Shown here: piece after piece, positions 54,479 through 63,540 of the stretch | Layout of the letters: each line of letters begins with the position of its first letter | Numbering within the stretch: position 1 is the first letter of the stretch | From: Marinobacter sp. DY40_1A1 | GTDB lineage: Bacteria; Pseudomonadota; Gammaproteobacteria; Pseudomonadales; Oleiphilaceae | Direction of reading: 5' to 3' | Assembly: GCF_016597815.1 (NCBI RefSeq) | Contig: NZ_VCHA01000001.1 | Location: 124,001-188,000 of the forward strand | DNA: 64,000 bases | The notes under the pieces: model-generated | The model's input: the letters and a program-made list of their open reading frames with translations, nothing else | Databases searched by the model: none | Told to the model about the DNA's origin: nothing | Program-made: the position numbers and the translations under genes

Positions 54479-55597
54479 ATGTACTACGTAGACATGCCAA
54501 GCGCCAAGGAAATTGGTGATCTCAACCTGGTTCGCACTGATGCGGCCATCTCGATTTACCTGCCGACCACGCCGCTCAGTCGTGAAGTTGAAGCCAGCCG
54601 AATCAATCTCGGCAACCTGGTGAAAAAAGCGTTGGGTCAACTGGAAGCCAAAGGCCTTGATAAGCGACGCATTGCGCTGTTACAGGAACAGTTTGACGAT
54701 TTGGCGGCCGATCTGGATTTCTGGAGCCATCAGGCAAACAGTCTGGCGATTCTCGCTACGCCGGAGTCACTGCATACCTACCGGATGGCCAACAAGCTAA
54801 AAGATATCGTTGAGGTATCTGATCGTTTCCATCTAAAGCCATTGCTGCGCGCGGTTACTTTCCCGCATACGGCACATATCCTCGCCCTTTCCGAGAATGC
54901 GGTGAGACTGATCGAAGTGTCAGCAGACTTACCGGCGAGAGAAGTTACCGTGGCGGACATGCCGGAAGATCTCACAGCCGTAGTGGGTGATGCGACCATC
55001 AAGAATTACACAGGTACCGGACACAGGCATGGCGCCCAGGAGCACGGCTCTTATCTGGCGCGCTATGTGCGCAGGATTAACAGTGTGTTGCGCCCCGTGC
55101 TTATGCGCTCGGACCGTCCGCTCATTCTGGCCGCTGCAAAACCGCTGGAGGCACTGTTTCGCTCTTTGAGTGCCATTCCGGCCCTGCCTGATGCCATTGC
55201 TGGTAACCCTGAACACTTGAGCAATGCGGAGTTGGCAGCAGCTGCAAGGCCAGTATTGGATGCCCACTATGCAGGTCAGATAAAGGATTTCCACCGCTTG
55301 TTTGAGGAGCGTGCCGGGCAGAACCGATCAACCACGGACATCTCCGATGCAGCCCGGTTGGCAACGTTTGGTGGAATCGACCGTTTGCTCATTGATATCG
55401 ACAGTGTGGTCGATGGCTTTGTTGATGATGAAACCGGTGAAGTTGATTTTGGCTCTCACGAAGACGCCACCAGCTATGGGATAATTGACGAAATTGCTGG
55501 CCGGGCACTTCGTTCAGGTGCCAAGGTGATGGCAGTGCGTAAGGACGATATTCCGGGCCGCCACGATCTGGCGGTAATTTCACGCTATCCGATTTGA
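54479..55597 (+). CDS. baeRF (archaeo-eukaryotic release factor-like) protein
   Basis: A 372-residue protein resembling the baeRF group, bacterial homologues of archaeo-eukaryotic release factor 1. The N-terminal ISIYLPTTPLSREVEASRINLGNLVKKAL and the middle LLRAVTFPHTAHILALSENAVRLIEV (typical beta-strand block of the second domain) plus the C-terminal GGIDRLLID...VDFGSHEDATSYGIIDEIAGRALRSGAKV (eRF1 domain 3-like) fit. Some baeRFs rescue or hibernate ribosomes or cluster with stress genes; the bacterial function is mostly untested. I chose ATG 54479 because CAGGAGG stands 8 nt upstream; a further upstream ATG lies in an unlikely N-terminus. The gene is followed 7 nt later by a nitrilase. Confidence 0.75.
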   Translation: MYYVDMPSAKEIGDLNLVRTDAAISIYLPTTPLSREVEASRINLGNLVKKALGQLEAKGLDKRRIALLQEQFDDLAADLDFWSHQANSLAILATPESLHTYRMANKLKDIVEVSDRFHLKPLLRAVTFPHTAHILALSENAVRLIEVSADLPAREVTVADMPEDLTAVVGDATIKNYTGTGHRHGAQEHGSYLARYVRRINSVLRPVLMRSDRPLILAAAKPLEALFRSLSAIPALPDAIAGNPEHLSNAELAAAARPVLDAHYAGQIKDFHRLFEERAGQNRSTTDISDAARLATFGGIDRLLIDIDSVVDGFVDDETGEVDFGSHEDATSYGIIDEIAGRALRSGAKVMAVRKDDIPGRHDLAVISRYPI

Positions 55598-55604
55598 TGT
55601 TTTT

Positions 55605-56558
55605 ATGAAGGATGTTTCGACAACCCGGGTTGCAGCGTTGCAGGTAGACACTCGCATAGGTGACACGCAGTACAACCTGACACGCTGTAAGGCCTTGGTT
55701 GAAGAGGCCTGCCAGGCTGGAGCCCAGTGGATTGCATTGCCGGAGTTCTTTAATACCGGCGTGTCCTGGCAGCCCTCACTTGTTAGCGCAATTGAGGGTG
55801 AAAACGGCCCCTCTGCACACTTACTGCAAACTCTTTCCTCCCGGCACAACCTTGTGCTGGGAGGTTCTTTTTTGTGTCGGCTAAAGGATGGCAGTGTACG
55901 CAACCGATACCAGTGTTATAACCGCGGTGAGCTAGTCGGGTATCACGACAAGGATTATCCAACCATGTGGGAGAGCGCCTTTTACGAAGGCGGTGATGCC
56001 GGAGATACTGGTGAGCTTGGTGTAATCGATGGTGTTCGAGTAGGCACGGCCGTGTGTTGGGAGTTTTTGCGTACAGCAACCTCCAGGCGTTTGCGAGGCA
56101 AGGTGGACGCCATCATTGGTGGCTCCCATTGGTGGAGCATTCCTGAAAACTGGCCGATCATCTATTCATGGCTGGAGCCAGCCAATCGTGAGAATAGCCT
56201 GAAAACAGTGCAAGACACCGCTCGCCTTGTGGGGGCGCCGGTTATTCATGGGTCGCACTGTAACGACTTCAGCTGCCCCATGCCGGGGTTACCCTTAACT
56301 TATCGCGGGCATCTCGAAGGCCAGGCCGCCGTTATTGATGGCCATGGCAAGCTTATTGCCCACCGAACATACGAGCAAGGCCCGGGGGTTGTGCTAGCTG
56401 ACATCTGTATGCAGGCAGTTGAGCCTGCGGAGCCAGTACCTGATCGCTTCTGGTTGCGTCGGCGTGGGCTGATCCCGGCATTTTCATGGCATCTGCACGG
56501 AATGCTGGGGCGCCGCTGGTACCGGCAGCACGTTAAAGGCGGGCAACCCCATTCCTGA
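55605..56558 (+). CDS. Carbon-nitrogen hydrolase (nitrilase family)
   Basis: A 317-residue amidase/nitrilase. The Glu-Lys-Cys triad is present: Glu47 (LPEFF), Lys116 (HDKDYPT) and Cys151 (AVCWE). The surrounding blocks suit the C-N hydrolase fold; the C-terminal WLRRRGLIPAFSWHLHGMLGRRWYRQHV basic stretch is longer than in many members. It could hydrolyse an amide, carbamoyl or nitrile group; no partner reveals the substrate. It begins 7 nt after the baeRF stop, so these are one transcript. Its last 8 nt overlap the probable ATT start of zapE. Confidence 0.9.
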   Translation: MKDVSTTRVAALQVDTRIGDTQYNLTRCKALVEEACQAGAQWIALPEFFNTGVSWQPSLVSAIEGENGPSAHLLQTLSSRHNLVLGGSFLCRLKDGSVRNRYQCYNRGELVGYHDKDYPTMWESAFYEGGDAGDTGELGVIDGVRVGTAVCWEFLRTATSRRLRGKVDAIIGGSHWWSIPENWPIIYSWLEPANRENSLKTVQDTARLVGAPVIHGSHCNDFSCPMPGLPLTYRGHLEGQAAVIDGHGKLIAHRTYEQGPGVVLADICMQAVEPAEPVPDRFWLRRRGLIPAFSWHLHGMLGRRWYRQHVKGGQPHS

Positions 56559-57660
56559 CAACCTTTCCCCCTACGCTGCCTATCAGAAAGCACTGGCTTC
56601 CGGATTTAAAAACGACCCTGCCCAGGACCGGGCCGCCGTGAGTTTGCAGCGCTGCTATGAGCAGTTGCAGGCAGGTGAGCCCAATATTCTGGGTGTGTAT
56701 CTTTGGGGGCCGGTGGGGCGCGGCAAAACCTGGTTGATGGATCGCTTCTATCAGGCCTTAACCGTGCCTGCCCGGAGGCAGCACTTCCACCATTTTATGC
56801 GCTGGGTGCATCAGCGCCTGTTTCAGTTGACCGGGCAGGAGGATCCTCTTCGTCTGCTCGCACAGGAATTGGCTGAAGAAACCCGGGTATTGTGCTTTGA
56901 CGAGCTGTTTGTCAGCGATATAGGTGATGCGGTGTTGCTTGGAGGTCTGTTTCAGCATCTCTTTGCGCAAGGTTTGGTGCTGGTGGCTACGTCCAACCAG
57001 CCGCCCGACGATTTGTATAAGGATGGCTTTAACCGTGAGCGCTTGCTGCCTGCCATTGAGGCAATCAAGAAGCATGTGCAGGTGCTGAGTGTTGACGGAG
57101 GTGAAGACCACCGCCTCCATCCCGGAGAACTTCAGCAACGCTATTGGGTTAACCAGCCCCAGGCTCTGGAAGCGGCATTCATGGAGTTGCTGGGTGAGAA
57201 TGAGCCGCCCATCAAAGAGCCTGTTGTTCTTGGGCACCGCGAGATCGAGGTAGTGCTGCGCAGTGAGCATCTGTTGTGGTGTCGTTATGACGATCTGTGC
57301 GAAGAGAAACTGGCATCCCAGGATTTTATCGATCTGTGTGATCGGTTCTCCCACGTCTTTTTAAGTGAGGTTCCACAGCTCGCCGGAGGCACTCTGCAAG
57401 CCGCCATTGCTCGTGGCACCGAAGATGGTGTAACCCAGGTAACGGCTGGGGATCGCAAGCTGGCTGCACTAACGCACCAGGATGATGGTGCACGACGATT
57501 CATCGCTTTGGTCGACGAATGTTACGACCGGGGCGTTCCGCTGTATCTTGATGCTGCTGTGCCTTTGGAGGAACTCTATAGCCAAGGGGCGCTCGCTTTT
57601 CCGTTCCGGCGCACATTGAGTCGCCTGACAGAAATGCAGCTGGAGCGTTTTGGCCAGTGA
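56551..57660 (+). CDS. zapE: Cell division protein ZapE (AFG1-like ATPase), probable ATT start
   Basis: An ATPase of the ZapE/AFG1 family. Walker A is GPVGRGKT, Walker B LCFDELFVSD, followed by sensor and arginine-finger blocks (VATSNQPPDDLYKDGFNRERLLPAI). ZapE binds FtsZ and helps late division under stress. The first ordinary start (GTG 56638) would give 340 residues and cut off conserved residues. The frame reads on upstream with LSPYAAYQKALASGFK then NDPAQDRAAVSLQRCYEQL, which matches the start of ZapE homologues. In that stretch, before the next upstream stop, no ATG, GTG or TTG exists; ATT 56551 fits best and yields 369 residues (E. coli 375). It overlaps the nitrilase stop by 8 nt, with AAAGG 11 nt before it. 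Start choice is an inference. Confidence 0.85.
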   Translation: MPDNLSPYAAYQKALASGFKNDPAQDRAAVSLQRCYEQLQAGEPNILGVYLWGPVGRGKTWLMDRFYQALTVPARRQHFHHFMRWVHQRLFQLTGQEDPLRLLAQELAEETRVLCFDELFVSDIGDAVLLGGLFQHLFAQGLVLVATSNQPPDDLYKDGFNRERLLPAIEAIKKHVQVLSVDGGEDHRLHPGELQQRYWVNQPQALEAAFMELLGENEPPIKEPVVLGHREIEVVLRSEHLLWCRYDDLCEEKLASQDFIDLCDRFSHVFLSEVPQLAGGTLQAAIARGTEDGVTQVTAGDRKLAALTHQDDGARRFIALVDECYDRGVPLYLDAAVPLEELYSQGALAFPFRRTLSRLTEMQLERFGQ

Positions 57661-57756
57661 GGGAAATCTGCCAGACTGTGTTAAATTTAAAGACACAACA
57701 AAACGCATAACTGCCAACCTCCTCGGAACGCAAATAGTCATGCTCAGCGGTAGCCC

Positions 57757-59049
57757 ATGAGAAAGAAAAGCGATAAAGGGCAAAGCGCCAGTCCGGTTGC
57801 TATGGCGAGCGACCAATATCTAAAAATTGTTGTGGACAGCACGCCCAATATGATGGGCTATTGGGGCGCTGATCTACGCTGCCGCTATGCCAATAATGCC
57901 TTCAGCGAGTGGTATGGAATACCGCCAAACGACGTGATTGGCATGCGCTTTCAGGATTTGGTCAGCGAGCAGCTGTATGCGCTGAATGAACCTCATATCC
58001 GATCCGTACTGGCTGGCCAACCCCAGCGTTTTGAGCGCACCCTCAAGAAGGCAGATGGCAGCCTTGGCCATATCATTGGCCACTATATTCCTGATTTTGA
58101 TGGCGCGGGCGAGGTTAAAGGATTTTCCATTCAGGCCAGTGAAGTCACGGTACTCAAGGAGGTTGAGGCGAAACTCAAACTGGCAGCCTGTGTGTTCGAG
58201 AGCATGCCGGATGGGGTCCTGATTACTGATGTGCATGGAACCATCTTGTCTGTAAACCCGGGTTTTATTGAAATTACGGGCTATACAGCTGAAGAAGCTG
58301 TTGGCCAGACGCCTCACATTCTGCAGTCAAAACGTCACGACCAGGCCTTTTATGCCGCCATGTGGGAGGCGATAAAGGCAGATGGACGCTGGCATGGGGA
58401 AGTATGGAATCGCCGCAAAGATGGCGAGCTTTACCTGCAGCGCATGACGATTAGCATGGTGCCCGATACAACTGGTGAACCCATACGCTATGTGTCTGTA
58501 TTCAGTGACATTACTGCGCTTTGGCGCAAAGATGAGCACATCAAACATCTGGCTTTTCACGACGCCTTGACAGACCTGCCGAATCGCACGTTGCTGATAG
58601 ATCGAATCGATCAAAAGCTACTCCATGCTGAAAGGGACAAGAACCATTTTGCGTTGATGTTTCTGGATCTTGACGGGTTTAAGCTGGTTAACGATCAGCT
58701 TGGGCACAACGCGGGCGACGACCTGTTAAAAGATGTCGCCAAAAAGCTGCTTGCGCTGGTCCGTAGGTCCGATACCGTGGCCCGTGTTGGCGGTGATGAG
58801 TTCATATTTATCCTCAACAGCCCACAGCAAGAAAGTGAAATCTCCGATGTTGCCAGCCGGATTGTCAGCTCAATCAGTGCACCGATAGAGGTTCAAGGAA
58901 AGACATTCCAGATAGGTGTGTCCATAGGGGTTGCCATTTTCCCTGCGGATGGCCACACGGCTATAGATCTCATCAGAAATGCCGATACCGCCATGTATGC
59001 CGCCAAAAGCATGGGCAGGAACAATATTCGTTTCTTTTCCATGGGCTGA
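57757..59049 (+). CDS. PAS-PAS-GGDEF diguanylate cyclase
   Basis: A 430-residue soluble protein. The first PAS (about 20-135) includes MMGYWGADLRCRYANNAFSEWYG; the second (140-260) has DGVLITDVHGTILSVNPGFIEITGYT with a PAC motif GELYLQRMTISMV. The GGDEF domain (about 270-430) keeps RVGGDEF (343-349) and an I-site RRSD five residues earlier. So it should synthesise c-di-GMP with product inhibition. No EAL. The ATG lacks a strong ribosome binding site. It lies 97 nt after zapE and 20 nt before the KefB/C-like gene, which may share its transcript. Confidence 0.92.
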   Translation: MRKKSDKGQSASPVAMASDQYLKIVVDSTPNMMGYWGADLRCRYANNAFSEWYGIPPNDVIGMRFQDLVSEQLYALNEPHIRSVLAGQPQRFERTLKKADGSLGHIIGHYIPDFDGAGEVKGFSIQASEVTVLKEVEAKLKLAACVFESMPDGVLITDVHGTILSVNPGFIEITGYTAEEAVGQTPHILQSKRHDQAFYAAMWEAIKADGRWHGEVWNRRKDGELYLQRMTISMVPDTTGEPIRYVSVFSDITALWRKDEHIKHLAFHDALTDLPNRTLLIDRIDQKLLHAERDKNHFALMFLDLDGFKLVNDQLGHNAGDDLLKDVAKKLLALVRRSDTVARVGGDEFIFILNSPQQESEISDVASRIVSSISAPIEVQGKTFQIGVSIGVAIFPADGHTAIDLIRNADTAMYAAKSMGRNNIRFFSMG

Positions 59050-59069
59050 TCGAACGAGCTTTTACTCCT

Positions 59070-60956
59070 ATGACCTTATATTTCATTCAGGCATTTATCT
59101 ATCTCCTGGCAGCCGTAATCGCAGTGCCATTAGCAAAACGCTTTGGTTTGGGGTCGGTACTGGGTTATCTGGTTGCTGGCGTGATGATTGGTCCGGTTAT
59201 GGGGCTCGTGGGGCAGGAAACCAGCACCATTCAGCATTTTGCCGAATTTGGCGTTGTGATGATGTTGTTCCTGATTGGAATGGAGATTGACCCAAAGGCA
59301 CTTTGGGCCATGAGAGTGCGCCTTTTGGGGCTTGGCGGTCTGCAGGTGCTACTGACGGCAGCAGCTGGCATGGCTGTGGCCTGGTGGCTTGGGCTTCCTT
59401 GGCAGACAGCGTTGACGGTGGGTCTTATTTTCTCAGTGTCGTCGACAGCCATTGTGCTGCAAACCCTCGAAGAGAAGGGTTTGTCGAAGACCGAAGGTGG
59501 GCGCAATGCTTTTTCAGTATTGCTGTTCCAGGACATTGCGGTAATTCCCATGCTGGCCTTGATCCCGCTTCTGGCGTTGTCCGGCCTGAAGGGTGATACC
59601 GGCACTTCGTTGGACACTGATGCTGGCCTTAGCCTGGTGGCTGGGTTGCCGGGCTGGGCGCATGCTCTGGTTGTTGTGGCTGCCGTTGCTGCGGTTATTG
59701 TTGGCGGTTACTACCTGAGCCGCCCGCTATTTCGTTATGTGGTGAAGTCCGGGATGCGTGAGGTGTTCACCGCCACGGCATTGATGCTGGTTATTGGTAT
59801 TGCGGCACTCATGAGTGTTGTAAACCTCTCGCCGGCCCTGGGTGCCTTTCTGGCTGGAGTGGTGCTGGCCAATAGCGAGTTTCGCCATGAGCTGGAAGCC
59901 AATATCGAACCGTTCAAGGGCTTGTTGCTGGGTCTGTTCTTTATCACTGTGGGAGCAGGAATCAACTTCGAAGTGTTAGCTGCAGAATGGGGCACCGTTG
60001 TTTCTCTGGGCGTGGCCGTAATTGCCATCAAGGCACTTATCCTGCTTCTGCTTGCACAAATATTCGGAATTCGCAGCAGCAACGGCTGGTTGTTTACGCT
60101 CGGGTTGGCGCAGGCGGGTGAATTCGGGTTTGTGTTACTCACCTATAGCGTGCAAAACCATGTGATTCCGCCAGATATTTCTCAGGTTCTCTCGCTGGTA
60201 GTTGCGCTTTCCATGTTCCTTACGCCCTTGCTGTTTATCGTGTACGACCGCATTGTACTGCCACGGTACAGACGCTCCAGTAACAATGAACAGGACGCAG
60301 ACACCATAGATGAGCAAGCTCCTGTGATTGTGGCCGGGGTAGGGCGGTTCGGGCAGATTGTCTGCCGGTTGCTGCGGGCTAACAATGTTCCCATTGTGGT
60401 GCTCGATCACGAACTTGAACAGATTGAAAATGTTCGCCAGATCAACATGAAGAGTTTTTTTGGCGATGCCAGTCGCCCGGATTTGCTGGAAAAAGCCGGT
60501 ATCGAACAGGCGCGCTTGTTAGTGGTGGCAATTGATGACAGGGATCGCGCGGTGCAGATGGTAGAGCATGTAAAAAAGTATTTCCCGGGAGTCTGGGTGC
60601 TGGCCCGCGCTTTTGATCGCGGCCACGGATATCAGCTTCGGGTAGCGGGTGCTGATGATGTGATGAGCGAGACTTACTATTCTGCTCTGGAGCTTGGTGG
60701 TCATGCTCTTACGGCTATGGGGGTGCACCCGATGCGAGCCAAGCAGATGACCTGGGCATTTGTGGAAAATGAAAAGGCCCACGAAGCTGAGTTATTTGAG
60801 GCATGGAAAGAAATCGAGCAGGGGATTAACTTCAGCCCGCGCTACGGTGAGTTGTTCATGAAGCTTGAAGAGGCGTTAAGCAATACCATGCACCGGGATT
60901 GGCAGGCGCCAAAGCCTGAGGATGTCCCGGTCTGGGTCCCGCCTGAACATCACTGA
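59070..60956 (+). CDS. CPA2 cation:proton antiporter, KefB/KefC type
   Basis: A 628-residue membrane protein (KefB is about 601). Twelve or so helices cover 1-390, with the Na+/H+-exchanger fold motifs GYLVAGVMIGP, FLIGMEIDP, FSVSSTAIVLQTLEEKG and FLAGVVLANSEF. The C-terminus has a Rossmann RCK/TrkA-N domain (about 412-530; VIVAGVGRFGQIVCRLL) as in glutathione-gated KefB/C. It probably exports potassium (and imports protons) during electrophile or pH stress. No KefF/KefG-like quinone reductase gene is adjacent, though a flavin reductase follows on the other strand. ATG 59070 has a weak upstream site. Confidence 0.9.
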   Translation: MTLYFIQAFIYLLAAVIAVPLAKRFGLGSVLGYLVAGVMIGPVMGLVGQETSTIQHFAEFGVVMMLFLIGMEIDPKALWAMRVRLLGLGGLQVLLTAAAGMAVAWWLGLPWQTALTVGLIFSVSSTAIVLQTLEEKGLSKTEGGRNAFSVLLFQDIAVIPMLALIPLLALSGLKGDTGTSLDTDAGLSLVAGLPGWAHALVVVAAVAAVIVGGYYLSRPLFRYVVKSGMREVFTATALMLVIGIAALMSVVNLSPALGAFLAGVVLANSEFRHELEANIEPFKGLLLGLFFITVGAGINFEVLAAEWGTVVSLGVAVIAIKALILLLLAQIFGIRSSNGWLFTLGLAQAGEFGFVLLTYSVQNHVIPPDISQVLSLVVALSMFLTPLLFIVYDRIVLPRYRRSSNNEQDADTIDEQAPVIVAGVGRFGQIVCRLLRANNVPIVVLDHELEQIENVRQINMKSFFGDASRPDLLEKAGIEQARLLVVAIDDRDRAVQMVEHVKKYFPGVWVLARAFDRGHGYQLRVAGADDVMSETYYSALELGGHALTAMGVHPMRAKQMTWAFVENEKAHEAELFEAWKEIEQGINFSPRYGELFMKLEEALSNTMHRDWQAPKPEDVPVWVPPEHH

Positions 60957-60976
60957 TTAACGCTTGAAGCTTTGGC

Positions 60977-61597
60977 CTATTTGGGCCGGTGCATCTGAAA
61001 CTTGTTCGCAGCGCCAACGGTAAAGTAGTCTGCTGGCCCTCCGCCACGCATGACCGGTTCTGCGGCAGCGGTATCGTAAATACCATTTATCAGCAGATGC
61101 TGTGCGATATGCACGCCGACCACTTCACCGAATACCATCCAGGTTTCGACTTTTTCGCCATCGACACCGGCAAGCTGAACCACCTGAGTGACCCGGCATT
61201 CAAGAGATACCGGGCTTTCTGCCACACGAGGCACCGAGATAATCCTGGAAGGCTTTGGCGTGAGGCCGGAAAGCGCAAACTCATCCACTTCCGGCCCGAC
61301 AGCCGCGCAGCTCTGGTTCATGGCTTCGCTTAGCTGAAGGGTAACCAGGTTCCAGCAAAACTCGCGGGTATCTTCAGCATTACGGACAGAGTCCTTGTAA
61401 CCGATGCTGGAAAAACCGACGATGGGCGGATGGTAGTTGAAGGCGTTGAAAAAGCTGTAGGGTGCAAGATTTAGCACTCCATCACGGCTCCTGGACGATA
61501 TCCAGCCTATGGGGCGCGGTGCTACCAGAGCGTTGAATGGGTCATGAGCAAGGCCGTGCCCGTTAGATGGTTCGTAGAAGTGAATTTTATCGGGCAT
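60977..61597 (-). CDS. Flavin reductase family protein
   Basis: A 206-residue flavin reductase (FMN-binding split-barrel) protein. RPIGWISSRSRDGVLNLAPYSFFNAFNYHPP (about 26-56) and the block EFCWNLVTLQLSEAMNQSC are diagnostic for the YhdA/flavin reductase-like group; the C-terminus has MVFGEVVGVHI and MRGGGPADYF. It should bind FMN and use NAD(P)H. I chose ATG 61597 over an upstream frame start (61717) because CAGGAG stands just before it and the family start lies there. It is divergent from the DASS transporter with 94 nt between the starts. Confidence 0.9.
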   Translation of the reverse strand: MPDKIHFYEPSNGHGLAHDPFNALVAPRPIGWISSRSRDGVLNLAPYSFFNAFNYHPPIVGFSSIGYKDSVRNAEDTREFCWNLVTLQLSEAMNQSCAAVGPEVDEFALSGLTPKPSRIISVPRVAESPVSLECRVTQVVQLAGVDGEKVETWMVFGEVVGVHIAQHLLINGIYDTAAAEPVMRGGGPADYFTVGAANKFQMHRPK

Positions 61598-61691
61598 AAA
61601 ATGCTCCTGAGAAATGGCATGCCGGTAATATACGCTCACTGCCGCATGCTTGCGAAACCTGACAATACACATCACCAAAGGAACCTTCGTG

Positions 61692-63161
61692 ATGTCCTCT
61701 TCCACATCCGATTTCAATCGGTTGCCCGCCCTTGTCGCGATTGCTATCGGGATTGCAATCTGGTTTATCCCAACGCCGGAAGGCGTTTCGGCTCAGGGCT
61801 GGCTTATGCTGGCCATATTTGTAGCAACGATTGCAGCCATTATCGGCAAGGCCATGCCTATTGGCGCCATTTCAATTGTTGCAATTACGGTCGTGGCCGT
61901 TAGCGGCGTTACCAGCGACAACCCCGGCACGTCGATGCGCAATGCCTTGGGCAGCTTCAGTAATTCGCTGATCTGGTTGATAGCCATAGCCATCATGATT
62001 TCCCGGGGGTTGATAAAAACCGGGTTGGGCGAGCGTATTGGCTACTATTTTATTGCCGTTTTTGGCAAAAGAACCCTTGGTATTGGTTACGGACTGGCCC
62101 TTTCGGAATTGGTGATCGCACCGGTTACGCCCAGCAATACCGCAAGGGGGGGCGCGATTATTCACCCGATCATGTTGTCCATTGCTCAGAGCTATGGCTG
62201 TACGCCAGACAAGGAAAATACCAATAAGATTGGCAAGTACCTGGCATTGGTCAATTACCACGGCAATCCCATCACTTCCGCAATGTTTATTACTGCTACT
62301 GCGCCCAACCCGCTGACGGTCAAGTTGATTGCCGATGCTACCGGTTCTGCAATCAGCCTGAGCTGGACAACCTGGGCGCTGGCCATGTTGCTGCCTGGCC
62401 TCGTCGCCATCGCGTTAATGCCCCTGGTTATCTATCTGATGTACCCTCCAGAGATCAAGGCCACTCCCGACGCAGTCAGTTTCGCCCGGGAGCGCTTGGC
62501 GAGGCTCGGTAAATTGACCCGCGATGAAGGCATAATGCTGGGGGTTTTTGTTATTTTGCTGTTGCTGTGGGCAGACATACCGGCCTTGATTTTCGGTGCC
62601 GCGTTCAAGCTGAACGCAACCACCACTGCTTTCGTGGGGCTGTCGATTCTTTTGGTCACCGGCGTATTGAACTGGAAGGATGCGCTATCTGAAAAGAGCG
62701 CCTGGGATACGCTGGTCTGGTTTGGTGCTTTGGTGATGATGGCCACCCAGTTGAACGAACTGGGTGTTATTGCGTGGTTCTCTGAGGAAATTCAGGAGGG
62801 CATAGTCAGCACCGGCCTGGCTTGGCCGGCCTCTACCGCGATTCTGGTTCTGGTGTTTCTGTATTCCCACTACTTTTTTGCCAGCACCACGGCTCATATC
62901 ACTGCCATGATGGGGGCCTTTCTGGTGGTTGGCCTGGGCCTCGGCGCGCCGCCCATGGCCTTTGTTCTGATGATGGCTGCTACTTCCTCCATCATGATGA
63001 CCCTGACCCATTACGCTACTGGTACATCACCGGTTATATTCGGTTCCGGTTATGTGAGCCTGAGCGAATGGTGGAAAGCCGGGTTCGTAATGAGCCTGGT
63101 GAATCTGACCATCTGGGTGGTGGTTGGCGGGCTTTGGTGGAAACTGCTGGGGTACTGGTGA
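61692..63161 (+). CDS. DASS (SLC13) anion:sodium symporter
   Basis: A 489-residue transporter of the divalent anion:Na+ symporter family, the 2-oxoglutarate/malate or DcuABC-like branch. About 11-12 helices are seen; the conserved region SELVIAPVTPSNTARGGAIIHPIMLSIAQSYG, with Thr-Pro-Ser-Asn, forms the first half substrate site and HITAMMGAFLVVG plus LTHYATGTSPVIFGSGYV the second (TGTSP with a SNT-like motif). It moves C4- or 2-oxodicarboxylates with sodium. AAAGGA is 9 nt before ATG 61692; an upstream GTG (61689) is adjacent. The small hypothetical gene follows 10 nt later, probably on the same transcript. Confidence 0.9.
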   Translation: MSSSTSDFNRLPALVAIAIGIAIWFIPTPEGVSAQGWLMLAIFVATIAAIIGKAMPIGAISIVAITVVAVSGVTSDNPGTSMRNALGSFSNSLIWLIAIAIMISRGLIKTGLGERIGYYFIAVFGKRTLGIGYGLALSELVIAPVTPSNTARGGAIIHPIMLSIAQSYGCTPDKENTNKIGKYLALVNYHGNPITSAMFITATAPNPLTVKLIADATGSAISLSWTTWALAMLLPGLVAIALMPLVIYLMYPPEIKATPDAVSFARERLARLGKLTRDEGIMLGVFVILLLLWADIPALIFGAAFKLNATTTAFVGLSILLVTGVLNWKDALSEKSAWDTLVWFGALVMMATQLNELGVIAWFSEEIQEGIVSTGLAWPASTAILVLVFLYSHYFFASTTAHITAMMGAFLVVGLGLGAPPMAFVLMMAATSSIMMTLTHYATGTSPVIFGSGYVSLSEWWKAGFVMSLVNLTIWVVVGGLWWKLLGYW

Positions 63162-63171
63162 GTTGGCTACA

Positions 63172-63540
63172 ATGAAATTTCCGATCGTTACCGTAACCCT
63201 GGTTTCAGCAGCGCTGCTATTCGTTTTGTGGGATCAAACCCGCGAGCAACCACAAGCTGTTGATGCCAGCCGGTTTACCAACCTTCAGGCGAATCCCGTA
63301 AAACTCAGCACAACCGTGGATTGGCTGATTACCCAGCTGCCTTCGCTGTGTGAGCAAGCGACAGGCAAGGCTGAGGGAACTGACGCCAACGCCAGCTGTG
63401 TTAAGCAGGCAAAAACACGCACCTCAACATGCCGGCGTAGCATTTACGACGGCTTTCCGAGCGTTGTAGCGTCAGAGGCCGCTTTTCGGGATGTGTCGAT
63501 TACGCTGATTAACTGCCTTGTTCAGGATGCGTCACCTTAG
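63172..63540 (+). CDS. Exported or membrane-anchored small protein, unknown
   Basis: A 122-residue protein with an N-terminal hydrophobic helix (4-17) and then a polar segment. The remainder holds six cysteines (including QLPSLCEQA, ASCVKQAK, TSTCRRS and LINCLVQ), which suggests periplasmic disulfides. I do not recognise a family. The start ATG 63172 is 10 nt after the DASS stop, so it is likely translated from the same mRNA. Its last 9 nt overlap the 3' end of the convergent cytochrome P450 gene at 63532. Confidence 0.6.
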   Translation: MKFPIVTVTLVSAALLFVLWDQTREQPQAVDASRFTNLQANPVKLSTTVDWLITQLPSLCEQATGKAEGTDANASCVKQAKTRTSTCRRSIYDGFPSVVASEAAFRDVSITLINCLVQDASP

